A DNA stretch of 64,000 nucleotides from Planctomycetota bacterium (GTDB lineage Bacteria > Planctomycetota > Planctomycetia > Pirellulales > Pirellulaceae). The stretch lies in the NCBI GenBank assembly GCA_014238905.1, contig JABAAE010000006.1, positions 62,001 to 126,000 of the forward strand. The letters run 5' to 3'. A program made the position numbers and the translations under genes. Of the stretch, positions 28,490 to 36,816 are shown piece after piece. Within the stretch, counting starts at the first letter, position 1; each line of letters begins with the position of its first letter. The notes beneath the pieces were generated by a model. The model did not search any database. It was not told the DNA's origin and saw only the letters and a list, made by a program, of their open reading frames with translations.

Positions 28490-30442
28490 TTATTTTGACT
28501 TCGCCGGATCTTGGTTGGGATTAGGAAAGTAATACATGAAACCATCCTCGGCACCGACCAACAGTTCAGGTCGTCCATCCTCATCCCAGTCGACGACGGT
28601 GGGACTGGTCGTATGCCCCGCCAGTCGCTTTCTACTGATCGGCCCTTCATTTTTGAATACCCAGCGGTTTGGTTTGGAAGAAACATTCCTAAAAAAATCA
28701 ACACACTGACTATTGACCAGAAGATCAAGTTTTCCATCGGCGTCCCAATCAACGATGCAAATTTTCCGACGGCCGCTCCGACCGGCTTCACCGGAATTAA
28801 GACGCAGGGGATTACCTTTTTCGTCAAAAAAAACCCTCTGCGGAGGAAGTAGAACTACCCCCCTGCCCTGCCGTTTTCTCTCAAAAAAAGCGAGGAATCC
28901 CTCGTGATCCAACATCACCAGATCGGTCATCCGGTCACGATTTAAGTCGATTGCTACTGGTGTAGTTCGCCATTGGGTCACCAACTCATTTCCTGCAGGC
29001 TTCCACCAATTCCATTTGGGAAAGGGTGGGATTTTATCCCACTGAACCTCGATCGGTTGCTGCTTTGCCAATACGGGATTTTTTTTGGTACCTTGGTTCC
29101 GAAACCAGATCACTTTTCCCCAAATCGAATTGACAATCAAGTCCAACAATCCGTCATGATCCCAATCGGCGACGCTCAGGGTTGTATACCCCCATTTGGC
29201 TTCTGCTGGTCCCTGAATTGAACCGTTCCGGCCAGCCATTATCCGGATAGGCTCTCCATCCACTTCAATCAACTTGGGTGCCTCCCAAGAGGGGTTTTTG
29301 CCACCCCCTCTATTTTCAATCCAAGCTATGTTGCCAGCCGTGTTACCGCAAACCAGATCCTCATCACCATCAGCATCCCAGTCAATACTTACCGGCGTCA
29401 CCAACGCTCCGAACTTAAGGTCTCTGGCATACTGTTTGAAATACCGTGGCGGTTTAAACTGAGGCACTCCGTTCTTTACTAAACCGGTGTGTTCGATCAG
29501 GGCAACTCGTCCATCTTCGTCCCCGCATATCAGATCAACATCTCCGTCATGGTCCCAGTCAACCGATACCGGGGTAATCATCTGCAAATCCATACGAATC
29601 TCGGCTTGGGTGTTGGTTAACCTGCGAGGCAAAGTAAAAACGGCCGAAGTGGATGATCCGATATTTTCAAAATAGCTAAATCCATCCAGAAATTCTCCGC
29701 ACAACAGATCAAGATCCCCGTCTCCGTCAAAATCATCTAGGCAGGGTGATGGCATTCCGTAAACTTCAACCGGCTTTCCCTCGGCGGTTATCTTGGCAGG
29801 CACCCCGTATTTTGGTTCTGTGTCAGAACCCACATTGGGAATCAGATACACCCAGCCACGTAAAGGACCATTGGTCCATTTGCCATTTTTATCGTAAGCA
29901 TTGTCCCAACCGTAATCGGTCCAGTCCCCAACACCAACAATTAAATCGTGATCACCATCACCATCGTAGTCCGCATACTTCCATTGATTGGCGCGAATTT
30001 TCTTTGCAGAGTGAATGTTAGGAGTCGGATAAATTGCTCTGGATTGGGTCAGTCCATTCTTAAGAAAATCAGTCCATTCGAGTCCCGCGGTCAGTAGTCG
30101 GGGCTGTCGATTGGCATAGGAGATTTGGGGTGATCGCAGCCCCTTCCCAATCTTCACCGGTGCCTTAAAAATCGGATTAATAGACTGCGGCCCACCGGTA
30201 TTCTCAAAAAGATAGGTTCCATTGGAGGGAACATCAGGACAGGAAACAAGTAAATCCCAATCTCCGTCGGAATCATAATCAACTGGCATAGGCCACGCCC
30301 ATAAACCAACACCTAAATCAACAATCAACTCAGGATAATTATAGGCCACCCTGTCTTGGGTACTGCCTGTTATCGGGCCAATGATCCCCGCACAGAGAAG
30401 CCCAAGCAACACGAATCTAATGAACCGAGCGGTAACGCCCAT
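28490..30442 (-). CDS. Secreted FG-GAP/VCBS repeat protein
   Basis: 650-residue exported protein: signal peptide at about residues 1-28 (FVLLGLLCAGIIGPITG), then a beta-propeller made of FG-GAP-type repeats. At least nine calcium-loop motifs of the D-x-D-x-D-G type are readable, for example VDYDSDGDWDLL, ADYDGDGDHDLI, DDFDGDGDLDLL, IDWDADGDEDLV and VDWDEDGRPELL. Such proteins bind carbohydrate or protein ligands, or are polysaccharide-acting partners at the cell surface. It is the first gene of a pair with the SSS transporter, which points to substrate capture, although no enzyme motif is seen. Confidence 0.88.
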   Translation of the reverse strand: MGVTARFIRFVLLGLLCAGIIGPITGSTQDRVAYNYPELIVDLGVGLWAWPMPVDYDSDGDWDLLVSCPDVPSNGTYLFENTGGPQSINPIFKAPVKIGKGLRSPQISYANRQPRLLTAGLEWTDFLKNGLTQSRAIYPTPNIHSAKKIRANQWKYADYDGDGDHDLIVGVGDWTDYGWDNAYDKNGKWTNGPLRGWVYLIPNVGSDTEPKYGVPAKITAEGKPVEVYGMPSPCLDDFDGDGDLDLLCGEFLDGFSYFENIGSSTSAVFTLPRRLTNTQAEIRMDLQMITPVSVDWDHDGDVDLICGDEDGRVALIEHTGLVKNGVPQFKPPRYFKQYARDLKFGALVTPVSIDWDADGDEDLVCGNTAGNIAWIENRGGGKNPSWEAPKLIEVDGEPIRIMAGRNGSIQGPAEAKWGYTTLSVADWDHDGLLDLIVNSIWGKVIWFRNQGTKKNPVLAKQQPIEVQWDKIPPFPKWNWWKPAGNELVTQWRTTPVAIDLNRDRMTDLVMLDHEGFLAFFERKRQGRGVVLLPPQRVFFDEKGNPLRLNSGEAGRSGRRKICIVDWDADGKLDLLVNSQCVDFFRNVSSKPNRWVFKNEGPISRKRLAGHTTSPTVVDWDEDGRPELLVGAEDGFMYYFPNPNQDPAKSK

Positions 30443-30701
30443 AGCATTGCACCTTAAATTTGAACGGTCGAACCAGTGCCCCTTATCTTGGAAGATCCAG
30501 CCTTGATTTTATCAAATCAAAACAGAATCTTCTGACTAACATCACTATTTTCTGCTGACGCAATATCGTCCCAAAAAACTAGCAGCACATGTCAAATGTC
30601 TAGACAAAAACTGATCCGGTTGACTGTAAAACAACGGCTCATCACCGGCACTCAGTTTCTATTCTAATGAAATCGAAGATGCCATGTTGCCCGGCACTTT
30701 A

Positions 30702-30732
30702 GTGCCTTGGGTCTTCGGTGCCTTGGGTCTTC
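30702..30732. repeat. 16-base tandem duplication
   Basis: GTGCCTTGGGTCTTCG is followed directly by GTGCCTTGGGTCTTC. The left copy overlaps the inverted GGCACTTTAGTGCC. Intergenic repeats of this look are known from planctomycete genomes; function unknown. Confidence 0.65.
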
Positions 30733-30746
30733 TAGCGGTCGGTGTT

Positions 30747-30780
30747 ATTGAGGTTAGCAATATTGAGGTTAGCAATATTG
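30747..30780. repeat. 15-base tandem duplication
   Basis: ATTGAGGTTAGCAAT occurs twice in a row, followed by a partial third ATTG. It starts 15 bases after the preceding, unrelated tandem duplication. Confidence 0.65.
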
Positions 30781-30888
30781 GGAAGTGGGAGTTTTCCAGA
30801 CGAGAAAACGTTCATTCCAACGGCATTCCACCAATCCGCCCTGTAGTGACACCTCGGCCCTCTTGCAGCGTGCCGCTGCCGACGGAGA

Positions 30889-31329
30889 TTACTTCCAGAC
30901 CTGCCACCAAGCGGCTTCCTTCGAATCGATGTTTTGGTCGACATAATCCTGCTTGGTGAGTTCCCGCATCGGAACCGTTACCGTCAAATCATATTCCTCA
31001 GGACGGCTTGCCGGAATTTCACAATCGGTATCGGACTCATAGTCAATCCTGAAAGCAATTCCCCCCAACTGCAAAATATCGCCAGGGAAAATCTCGGCCA
31101 GGCCCACTCGTTTCTCTCGAAGATAAGTGCCGTTTGTTGAATCCATGTCCTTGACCATCAGGGATCCTTGGCCATTCAAAAGCAGCCGACAATGACTTCG
31201 ACTAATCGACTCATGGTCAACAAAAACACCATGCTGGGGGTTCCGGCCAATAACGGCTGGTAACCTTAAGACCCAAGTGTCATGTTCCAAGACCACATTG
31301 GGGGTTAAAAGCGTAAGTTTGTAAAACAT
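30889..31329 (-). CDS. FHA domain protein
   Basis: 146 residues; the forkhead-associated domain fills residues ~5-100 and should bind phosphothreonine peptides. The conserved GR (VIGRNPQHG), SRSHCRL and STNGTYL positions are all present. A C-terminal tail carries DLTVTVPMRELT, a Thr-x-Thr segment that could itself be phosphorylated and bound by the FHA domain, as in short regulatory FHA proteins. No kinase gene lies beside it; it stands between the repeat region and cdd. No membrane helix. Confidence 0.87.
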   Translation of the reverse strand: MFYKLTLLTPNVVLEHDTWVLRLPAVIGRNPQHGVFVDHESISRSHCRLLLNGQGSLMVKDMDSTNGTYLREKRVGLAEIFPGDILQLGGIAFRIDYESDTDCEIPASRPEEYDLTVTVPMRELTKQDYVDQNIDSKEAAWWQVWK

Positions 31330-31493
31330 CGATTACAACCTCATAGCAAAAACAATCCACTTGAACCTAACATTCCGCGATGACCAATCTTAATAAATTT
31401 GTCAAATTACATACAGAATTTGGTCGCCGCGACCCATGATTTATCCGATATTCAGGTTCGGCACGTGCTCAAGAGTGATCGAAATCAGGAACC

Positions 31494-31898
31494 CTACCCG
31501 TTTGGGGGAAAAACGAATGATTCCGGAATCAGTTCGTGGATTTCACTTTCTTTGCGAACTTTCAGGGAAACGGCATCCACCAGAATCACCACCGTTTGCA
31601 AGCCGAATTCAGCAATAAACTGACGGCAGGCGCCACAAGGTGCAACCGCGTTTTTACTCACCACACAAACCGCCTGAAAGCTTTTCTGTCCAGCAGCCAC
31701 AGCATTACAAATCGCCACCCGCTCAGCGCACAAAGTCAACCCATAAGACGCGTTCTCCACATTGCATCCAGCAAAAATCGAACCATCCTCCGCCAACACT
31801 GACGCGCCGACTAGAAACCCCGAATAAGGAGCATAGGCCCGTTCCCTGGACTGGTTGGCTAAATCGATCATTTTCTGACACATACTCAAGTTTTTCAT
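31494..31898 (-). CDS. cdd: Cytidine deaminase
   Basis: Zinc enzyme deaminating cytidine and deoxycytidine to uridine and deoxyuridine. 134 residues, the short homotetrameric type. Zinc and catalytic residues are in NASYGLTLCAERVAI (Cys-Ala-Glu) and APCGACRQFI. Its ATG overlaps the deoA stop by four bases (31895-31898), so it is translationally coupled and acts in the same salvage route: deaminate, then phosphorolyse the nucleoside. Confidence 0.95.
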   Translation of the reverse strand: MKNLSMCQKMIDLANQSRERAYAPYSGFLVGASVLAEDGSIFAGCNVENASYGLTLCAERVAICNAVAAGQKSFQAVCVVSKNAVAPCGACRQFIAEFGLQTVVILVDAVSLKVRKESEIHELIPESFVFPPNG

Positions 31899-33238
31899 TC
31901 CCTGTCTCCAGCATCTATAACCGTTCGAATCAACTTCGGAATCATCGGGGAATCTGGGCTAATCAAGAATGCATTTTCCAAACGACCACAAACACCTTCC
32001 CGATTCGACTTGCCTTTCACCAATTTATTGGCCGTAAACGAAAAGATGGCATCTCCTTGCCGAACCGGGTCGCCGATGCGTTTTAATTGTCGAACCCCCA
32101 CACGAAAATCGATCGAACCGCTCAAATCCATGCGACCACCTCCTAATTCATTCACCGCAAAACCTATTTGACTAGCATCGATTTGGGACAAAAAGCCATC
32201 TCGATCGGTACAAACAGGAATCGTGATCAAGTCCTGATCCATCGGGCCAGACATAAAACTATCGCACGAAAAATCATGAACACCGGTTTGTGATTCCACC
32301 ATTTCCTTGAATCTTTGATACGCCGTCCCATCGGTCAGGATCCGACGCAGTCTGGAACGTTCAAAATGGTCTTGCGCATCTTGAAAAACAGACCGCAACA
32401 ATAAAAACGCTAATTCAACCGTCAGCTCAACAACGTCCTCTGGTCCCCTACCCTGCAGAACTTCAATTGCCTCAACTACCTCGTTGGCATTACCTGCAGC
32501 GGTACCCAAGGTCTGACTCATGTCGCTGAGGATGGCATGGGTCCGCAATCCCAATTCGCCCCCCACTGCGACCAACGACTCTGCGAGTTGGGTTGCCTCC
32601 TCAAGGTTTTTCATAATCGCACCGCTACCAAATTTGACATCCAGAACCAAGGCATCGAGCCCGGCAGCGAGCTTCTTACTGAGGATGCTGGCGGTAACCA
32701 GTGGAATAGACTTGACGGTTCCGGTAACATTTCGCAAAGCGTACAACCTGCGGTCCGCTGGTGCGATCTCGCCGGTCGCCCCGGTAATCACGCAACCGAT
32801 TGAATTAACTTGGCTTTGAATTTCTTCTGCAGAAAGATTCGTTCGGAAACAGGGGATACTCTCTAATTTATCTAGCGTACCTCCGGTCGGTCCGAGTCCT
32901 CTACCTGAAATCATCGGAACCCTTACATCACAGGACGCCAATAACGGGGCTAAAGTCAGCGAAATTTTATCTCCAATTCCCCCGGTGGAATGTTTATCAA
33001 CAACGGGTTTTGATCCCGTCCATTCCAGCTGATGCCCCGAATGAAACATGGCACGGGTAAGCTCAATCGTCTCCGGCAAGCTCATTCCATTGAGTACGAT
33101 CGCCATTGCCAGAGCCGACATCTGGTAATCCGGAACATCACCGACGGCATAAGCCTCAATACACGTTTTTATTTCGTTTGCAGAAAGTTCTTGGCCGTCT
33201 CGCTTTTTTGCAATCAAGTGAACGCAATTAATTTCCAT
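31895..33238 (-). CDS. deoA: Pyrimidine-nucleoside / thymidine phosphorylase
   Basis: Phosphorolyses pyrimidine nucleosides to base and (deoxy)ribose 1-phosphate. 447 residues, full length. The signature SGRGLGPTGGTLDKLESI is near residues 110-127, preceded by KHSTGGIGDKISL, which binds phosphate. The C-terminal alpha/beta domain (GGGRMDLSGSIDFRVG) is present. It is the first gene of a coupled deoA-cdd pair. DeoA and Pdp cannot be separated by eye. Confidence 0.93.
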   Translation of the reverse strand: MEINCVHLIAKKRDGQELSANEIKTCIEAYAVGDVPDYQMSALAMAIVLNGMSLPETIELTRAMFHSGHQLEWTGSKPVVDKHSTGGIGDKISLTLAPLLASCDVRVPMISGRGLGPTGGTLDKLESIPCFRTNLSAEEIQSQVNSIGCVITGATGEIAPADRRLYALRNVTGTVKSIPLVTASILSKKLAAGLDALVLDVKFGSGAIMKNLEEATQLAESLVAVGGELGLRTHAILSDMSQTLGTAAGNANEVVEAIEVLQGRGPEDVVELTVELAFLLLRSVFQDAQDHFERSRLRRILTDGTAYQRFKEMVESQTGVHDFSCDSFMSGPMDQDLITIPVCTDRDGFLSQIDASQIGFAVNELGGGRMDLSGSIDFRVGVRQLKRIGDPVRQGDAIFSFTANKLVKGKSNREGVCGRLENAFLISPDSPMIPKLIRTVIDAGDRE

Positions 33239-33558
33239 CCTCCTAAATCAGATGTTTTGGGAACGTCCACTCGCCACTTCTGTGGAACGTTGGCATGGCA
33301 GCATCATTTTAGCAACTTGGGATCAATCCATGGCATTTTGAATGACGTGGCCCAATTTCACAATGGCGCAAATAATTTCACCCCCGCACAAAGCAAAAAA
33401 CAGAGGCTTAAAAAACAACCTTACTGGAAATCCGGTTCGCCTGACCAACTGAAACCCGTTTATTAGATAGATGGATTCCAACCAGACCATGACACGTCAT
33501 GCCAACTGAAAGCGGAGGCATCCTCCCAACCTGTAGAGCAGAGAACGCACAGTATTCA
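33239..33558. other. Intergenic region upstream of deoA
   Basis: 320 bases between the deoA start and the end of the epmA-like gene, both on the minus strand. A plus-strand open frame covering 33032-33466 is mostly the shadow of deoA. It contains the small dyad CATGAC/GTCATG near 33485-33500. It should contain the deoA promoter; nothing else is supported. Confidence 0.4.
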
Positions 33559-34521
33559 CTAGACGTCCTCCAACGGAAATGCAATCACATCAGACAACTG
33601 AGGGCTTCCGGTTAAGATGGCAATCATCCGATCAACTCCAAATGCCGTACCACAGCAATTGGGTAGATCATCTATCGACAGATCCTCCAAGAATCGGGAT
33701 TCAATGGGCAGCTCTTTCTTCCCGGCAACAATACGTCTCCTATTATTTTCCTCAAGCCGACGGCGATGCTCGCGGTAATCGCAAAGCTCGTGATAACCGT
33801 TAGCCAATTCGATTCCATCGACGTAAAGCTCAAATCTCTCGGCGACATCAACCGGTTGATTATCACGACCAACCTGCGTTCTTGTCTTTGCCAAAGCCGA
33901 TTGCGACGCTGGCCAGTCATAAACAATCACCGCCGAACCAGATCCCCAACTCGGTTCGATCACTTCGGCCATCAAGAGTTGCAACCAGGGAACTGGATCG
34001 CTAAGTGAAAGATCTTCCGGCACCGTCAACTGAGACGTTTTGCAGAGACGTTGCAATTCTCTGGTTTCAACCAGGTGTGGGTCGACATGAAACCTGCTTT
34101 GGAAAGCTTCTCGGTACGACATGCATTGCACCTCTCGGTCAGGAAAAAAAGCCCGGGAGAACTCCGCGAGGAAATTAATTCCCTCCCAATAATCATCACC
34201 TACACGGTACCACTCCAAGATCGTGAACTCCGGATTGTGCCATCGACCGCTTTCGCCGGCACGAATTGCAGGCCCCATTTGAAACACGGCCTCGCATCCT
34301 CGCAGCAACAACCTCTTCATTTCAAACTCGGGAGAAGTTTGAAGAAACAGACCGCCTTGGATTCCTTCTATCTGGACCTGCACCGGATCAATGAATTCAT
34401 CAATCATCGTTCCACGTGACAGAATCGGCGTTTGCACTTCGAAAAAATGGCGAGTGTAGAAAAAGCTCCTAATTTGGCGCAGTAGCTCTGATCTTCGTTT
34501 AAGGTTTTTGATGTCGGCCAT
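33559..34521 (-). CDS. epmA: EpmA-like lysyl-tRNA synthetase paralogue (EF-P modification)
   Basis: 320-residue class II synthetase core without the N-terminal anticodon-binding domain of LysRS, as in EpmA/PoxA/GenX, which attaches (R)-beta-lysine to elongation factor P. Motif 1 region: FFEVQTPILSRGTMIDEF; motif 2: RAGESGRWHNPEFTILEWYR; motif 3: CCGTAFGVDRMIAIL at the end. Lysine-type active-site features such as ELANGYHEL are visible. EF-P and EpmB are not in the window. Length and missing domain separate it from LysRS. Confidence 0.88.
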   Translation of the reverse strand: MADIKNLKRRSELLRQIRSFFYTRHFFEVQTPILSRGTMIDEFIDPVQVQIEGIQGGLFLQTSPEFEMKRLLLRGCEAVFQMGPAIRAGESGRWHNPEFTILEWYRVGDDYWEGINFLAEFSRAFFPDREVQCMSYREAFQSRFHVDPHLVETRELQRLCKTSQLTVPEDLSLSDPVPWLQLLMAEVIEPSWGSGSAVIVYDWPASQSALAKTRTQVGRDNQPVDVAERFELYVDGIELANGYHELCDYREHRRRLEENNRRRIVAGKKELPIESRFLEDLSIDDLPNCCGTAFGVDRMIAILTGSPQLSDVIAFPLEDV

Positions 34522-34655
34522 CGTACAATTCTTTAATCATTCTCGAAGTGTCAGCGACGGCAAAAATCCGATCGGTGGCTCAATCCGTGCTTGCAGAGAT
34601 CCCCGCTGCCACCATTAAAATCTCTGCCAATTTCCGGAACGACACCCACTGCTTT

Positions 34656-35900
34656 TCATTCTAGGGGAGGTTGGCCAGACCGATTCAATCCAAAGCCTCT
34701 CACGTTGGGAGTAGAATATTCAAATTGATTGTAGGTTGCATTCTGAAGTCCGACATCCGCTCCTTGATACGGTGCGGAGCGACTTTCCCGATAGGGATTA
34801 GGGAGCGCAGGGGTATTGATCGGTGCTTGCGTCGGGGGAGGTGGTAAATCACCCTCTCCCCGAAGACGTTGAAATTGTCGACCTGGTCCAAGGGAATTAT
34901 TTAAATTGGCCGCCGCCGGATTTGGAATTTGTTTGGCGATCGATGTTTCATTCATACCAGCAAGTGGCGTCCCTTGTTTGGCAATATCGATCATATTGAT
35001 ATTTCGTGGGCGAGGCATCTGCCAAAGACCGGCGTAGGAGCCATCAATACTATTAGGACGAATACGAGAAAGGTCGATCACAACCTTACCTGGCGTCGCG
35101 GTATTCATCCCGACTTCAATTTCGACTTGCTGGGGCACACTAGCATTCCACTGTGAAAAAAATTGGTGACGCCTGGCGCGACTGGATGCAATCTTGATAT
35201 TGCTCTGGTAAAGCTCTTGTCCGATAACTACGTTCGTTCGCGGATCGACAATAGTCGTCTTTAACATGGTGCCAGATGCCGATTGGTATCGAGATCGAAT
35301 TTCAAGTGATCCCTCTGGCCGCATAAACGGCCCACTGTGTTCAGCTCTGGGATCAAAATAAGCCAAGCCCATTGAATCAATGATCCAGGCCGGTTCAATA
35401 GGCAACATTTTTTTTGCGGAACTGATCGCATATTCGTCATGTCGAGCGTGTAGCACTGCCGGCTGTTGTCCGGGCATCGGGGTCTTGAGCCAAACCCAAA
35501 ACTCATTGTCGTTGCTACCCAAATCGATGCCGGAATTATTCATATTGAGAAGCCCAGCCTGCAAACGCAGGCGGCTTGGCTGTTCGATCGTCAAATCTCC
35601 CGAGAGCGTCGGAGTGCCGGTGGCCCGAACATGGATCTTCGCCTGCAACGATCGTATCGCTTGACTATTGGCGTTAACACGTTGGATGATTTCTTCTTTG
35701 GAAGCGGACTGATTAAAAACACCCGGTGGTGCCTCAACATTCGGGGTAGCCCAACGCAACCACTGACATCCTGACGAGCAAACAGCGATCACAGATGCGA
35801 AGATGAACAGCACTTGTCGAATCATCAACTCAAGACGATGACCTGACCGCCAACGACGTTTTGCCATCATCCAACAGCATTGCCTAGCGTAATCCTTCAC
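34656..35900 (-). CDS. Lipoprotein with LolA/DUF4292-like domain
   Basis: 414 codons from a GTG at 35900 that overlaps the upstream stop (GTGA). The lipobox VCSSGC, about 45 residues in, follows a hydrophobic segment (VLFIFASVIAVCSSG); the ATG at 35825 (MIRQVLFIF) is an equally good signal-peptide start. The mature protein begins with helical SQAIRSLQAKIHVR and beta strands (LSGDLTIEQPSRLRLQ) resembling LolA/LolB-type lipid carriers. The C-terminal 130 residues are Pro/Asn/Gln-rich and probably disordered. Predicted membrane-anchored by lipid. Function inferred only by fold resemblance. Confidence 0.7.
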   Translation of the reverse strand: MKDYARQCCWMMAKRRWRSGHRLELMIRQVLFIFASVIAVCSSGCQWLRWATPNVEAPPGVFNQSASKEEIIQRVNANSQAIRSLQAKIHVRATGTPTLSGDLTIEQPSRLRLQAGLLNMNNSGIDLGSNDNEFWVWLKTPMPGQQPAVLHARHDEYAISSAKKMLPIEPAWIIDSMGLAYFDPRAEHSGPFMRPEGSLEIRSRYQSASGTMLKTTIVDPRTNVVIGQELYQSNIKIASSRARRHQFFSQWNASVPQQVEIEVGMNTATPGKVVIDLSRIRPNSIDGSYAGLWQMPRPRNINMIDIAKQGTPLAGMNETSIAKQIPNPAAANLNNSLGPGRQFQRLRGEGDLPPPPTQAPINTPALPNPYRESRSAPYQGADVGLQNATYNQFEYSTPNVRGFGLNRSGQPPLE

Positions 35901-36583
35901 GAAGTCTTCCCCTTAATTGTACTTTCTTGATCGGCATTTCCGGCATCCATTGCTTCCCGGTTGAGACACTCTTCGGCGTCAGCATCCAAATCTTCTGCCA
36001 ACTCTTCTCCTGTCCCAGTCTCTTCGTTTTTCATGGTGAGGTTTTCAGGCAAACCAGAATCCTGATTCTGTTCCGCATCGTCTTCTAACTCTTCATTGAA
36101 GGGTTCATCCGAAAAAAGCAACTGAGTCAACTCAGATTGGATGGAATCCACTTCACCAGGATCCGGTGTTTGAACAGGAACCTCATAATTCGTACCTCTG
36201 CGAGGACAGGAAACATACATCACCTCGTCACCACATGCGTCCGACGCCGTATCACGTAATCGAAAAATCCGTTTTTGAATGAGCAGTAATGCTAAAACAA
36301 ATTGCGCAACCAATTTCCCTTGGACCGATTGAAAGCTTTCAAAATAGTCGATGATCACATGATCGGGCGCCCAAAAAAATCGGTTTGGATCATGATCGGG
36401 TACTTTGGATCGCCACCAACTAATGCAATTTTCAGGTGGTCCTTGCCAATGAGAAGATGCAATTTCATAACGCATGATCTCTTCATCCTGTTCAACCAAT
36501 ACCGAAAAGTAGCTTTCCCCGGCGACAAGCTCCCGCTCCGAACGGGTGCAAATCCGAGACCTTCGTTTAAAATCGAAGTCCAT
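35897..36583 (-). CDS. Conserved-looking hypothetical protein with acidic tail
   Basis: 228 residues from the ATG at 36583 (MDFDFKRRSR). The N-terminal ~150 residues form a compact domain: CTRSERELVAGESYFSVL, SSHWQGPPENCISWWRS, FFWAPDHVIIDYFES and VAQFVLALLLIQKRIFRL; the Trp/Cys-rich pattern recurs in planctomycete proteins I cannot name. The last ~75 residues are strongly acidic. Its stop overlaps the lipoprotein start (GTGA), so the two are coupled and probably work together. No signal peptide. Confidence 0.7.
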   Translation of the reverse strand: MDFDFKRRSRICTRSERELVAGESYFSVLVEQDEEIMRYEIASSHWQGPPENCISWWRSKVPDHDPNRFFWAPDHVIIDYFESFQSVQGKLVAQFVLALLLIQKRIFRLRDTASDACGDEVMYVSCPRRGTNYEVPVQTPDPGEVDSIQSELTQLLFSDEPFNEELEDDAEQNQDSGLPENLTMKNEETGTGEELAEDLDADAEECLNREAMDAGNADQESTIKGKTS

Positions 36584-36816
36584 AAAGATACCTGAGCCGT
36601 ATTGCTGGAACTGCCGCGTAATGTTTTTCAAAAAGAAAAAGGTCGCAGATGTTAGGCATTCAGACAGAATCACTCAAGGTCGAAGAGTGCTAGCAATACC
36701 AACCATTCCACCATCTCGGCCTACCGAGAAGCAATCCACTCCAACTGACTATGAGCTCCCGGCTGTCCCTTCAAATGGTTCAGCGATATCTTTCATCACG
36801 ACAACCTGAACCTACT

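Larger units (their letters stand above)
30443..30888. other. Intergenic region with short tandem repeats
   Basis: About 446 bases between two minus-strand genes. It contains two neighbouring direct tandem duplications (30702-30732 and 30747-30780) and the small dyad GGCAC/GTGCC at 30692-30705. An open plus frame at 30684-30959 simply runs through the repeats and has no coding signs. Confidence 0.5.

Noticed and set aside
30684-30959. 91-codon plus-strand ORF with a hydrophobic start
   Set aside because: Produced by the tandem repeats and overlaps the end of the FHA gene antisense; no support for translation.
33032-33466. 144-codon plus-strand ORF over the deoA start
   Set aside because: Mostly antisense to deoA, no domain and no ribosome binding site.
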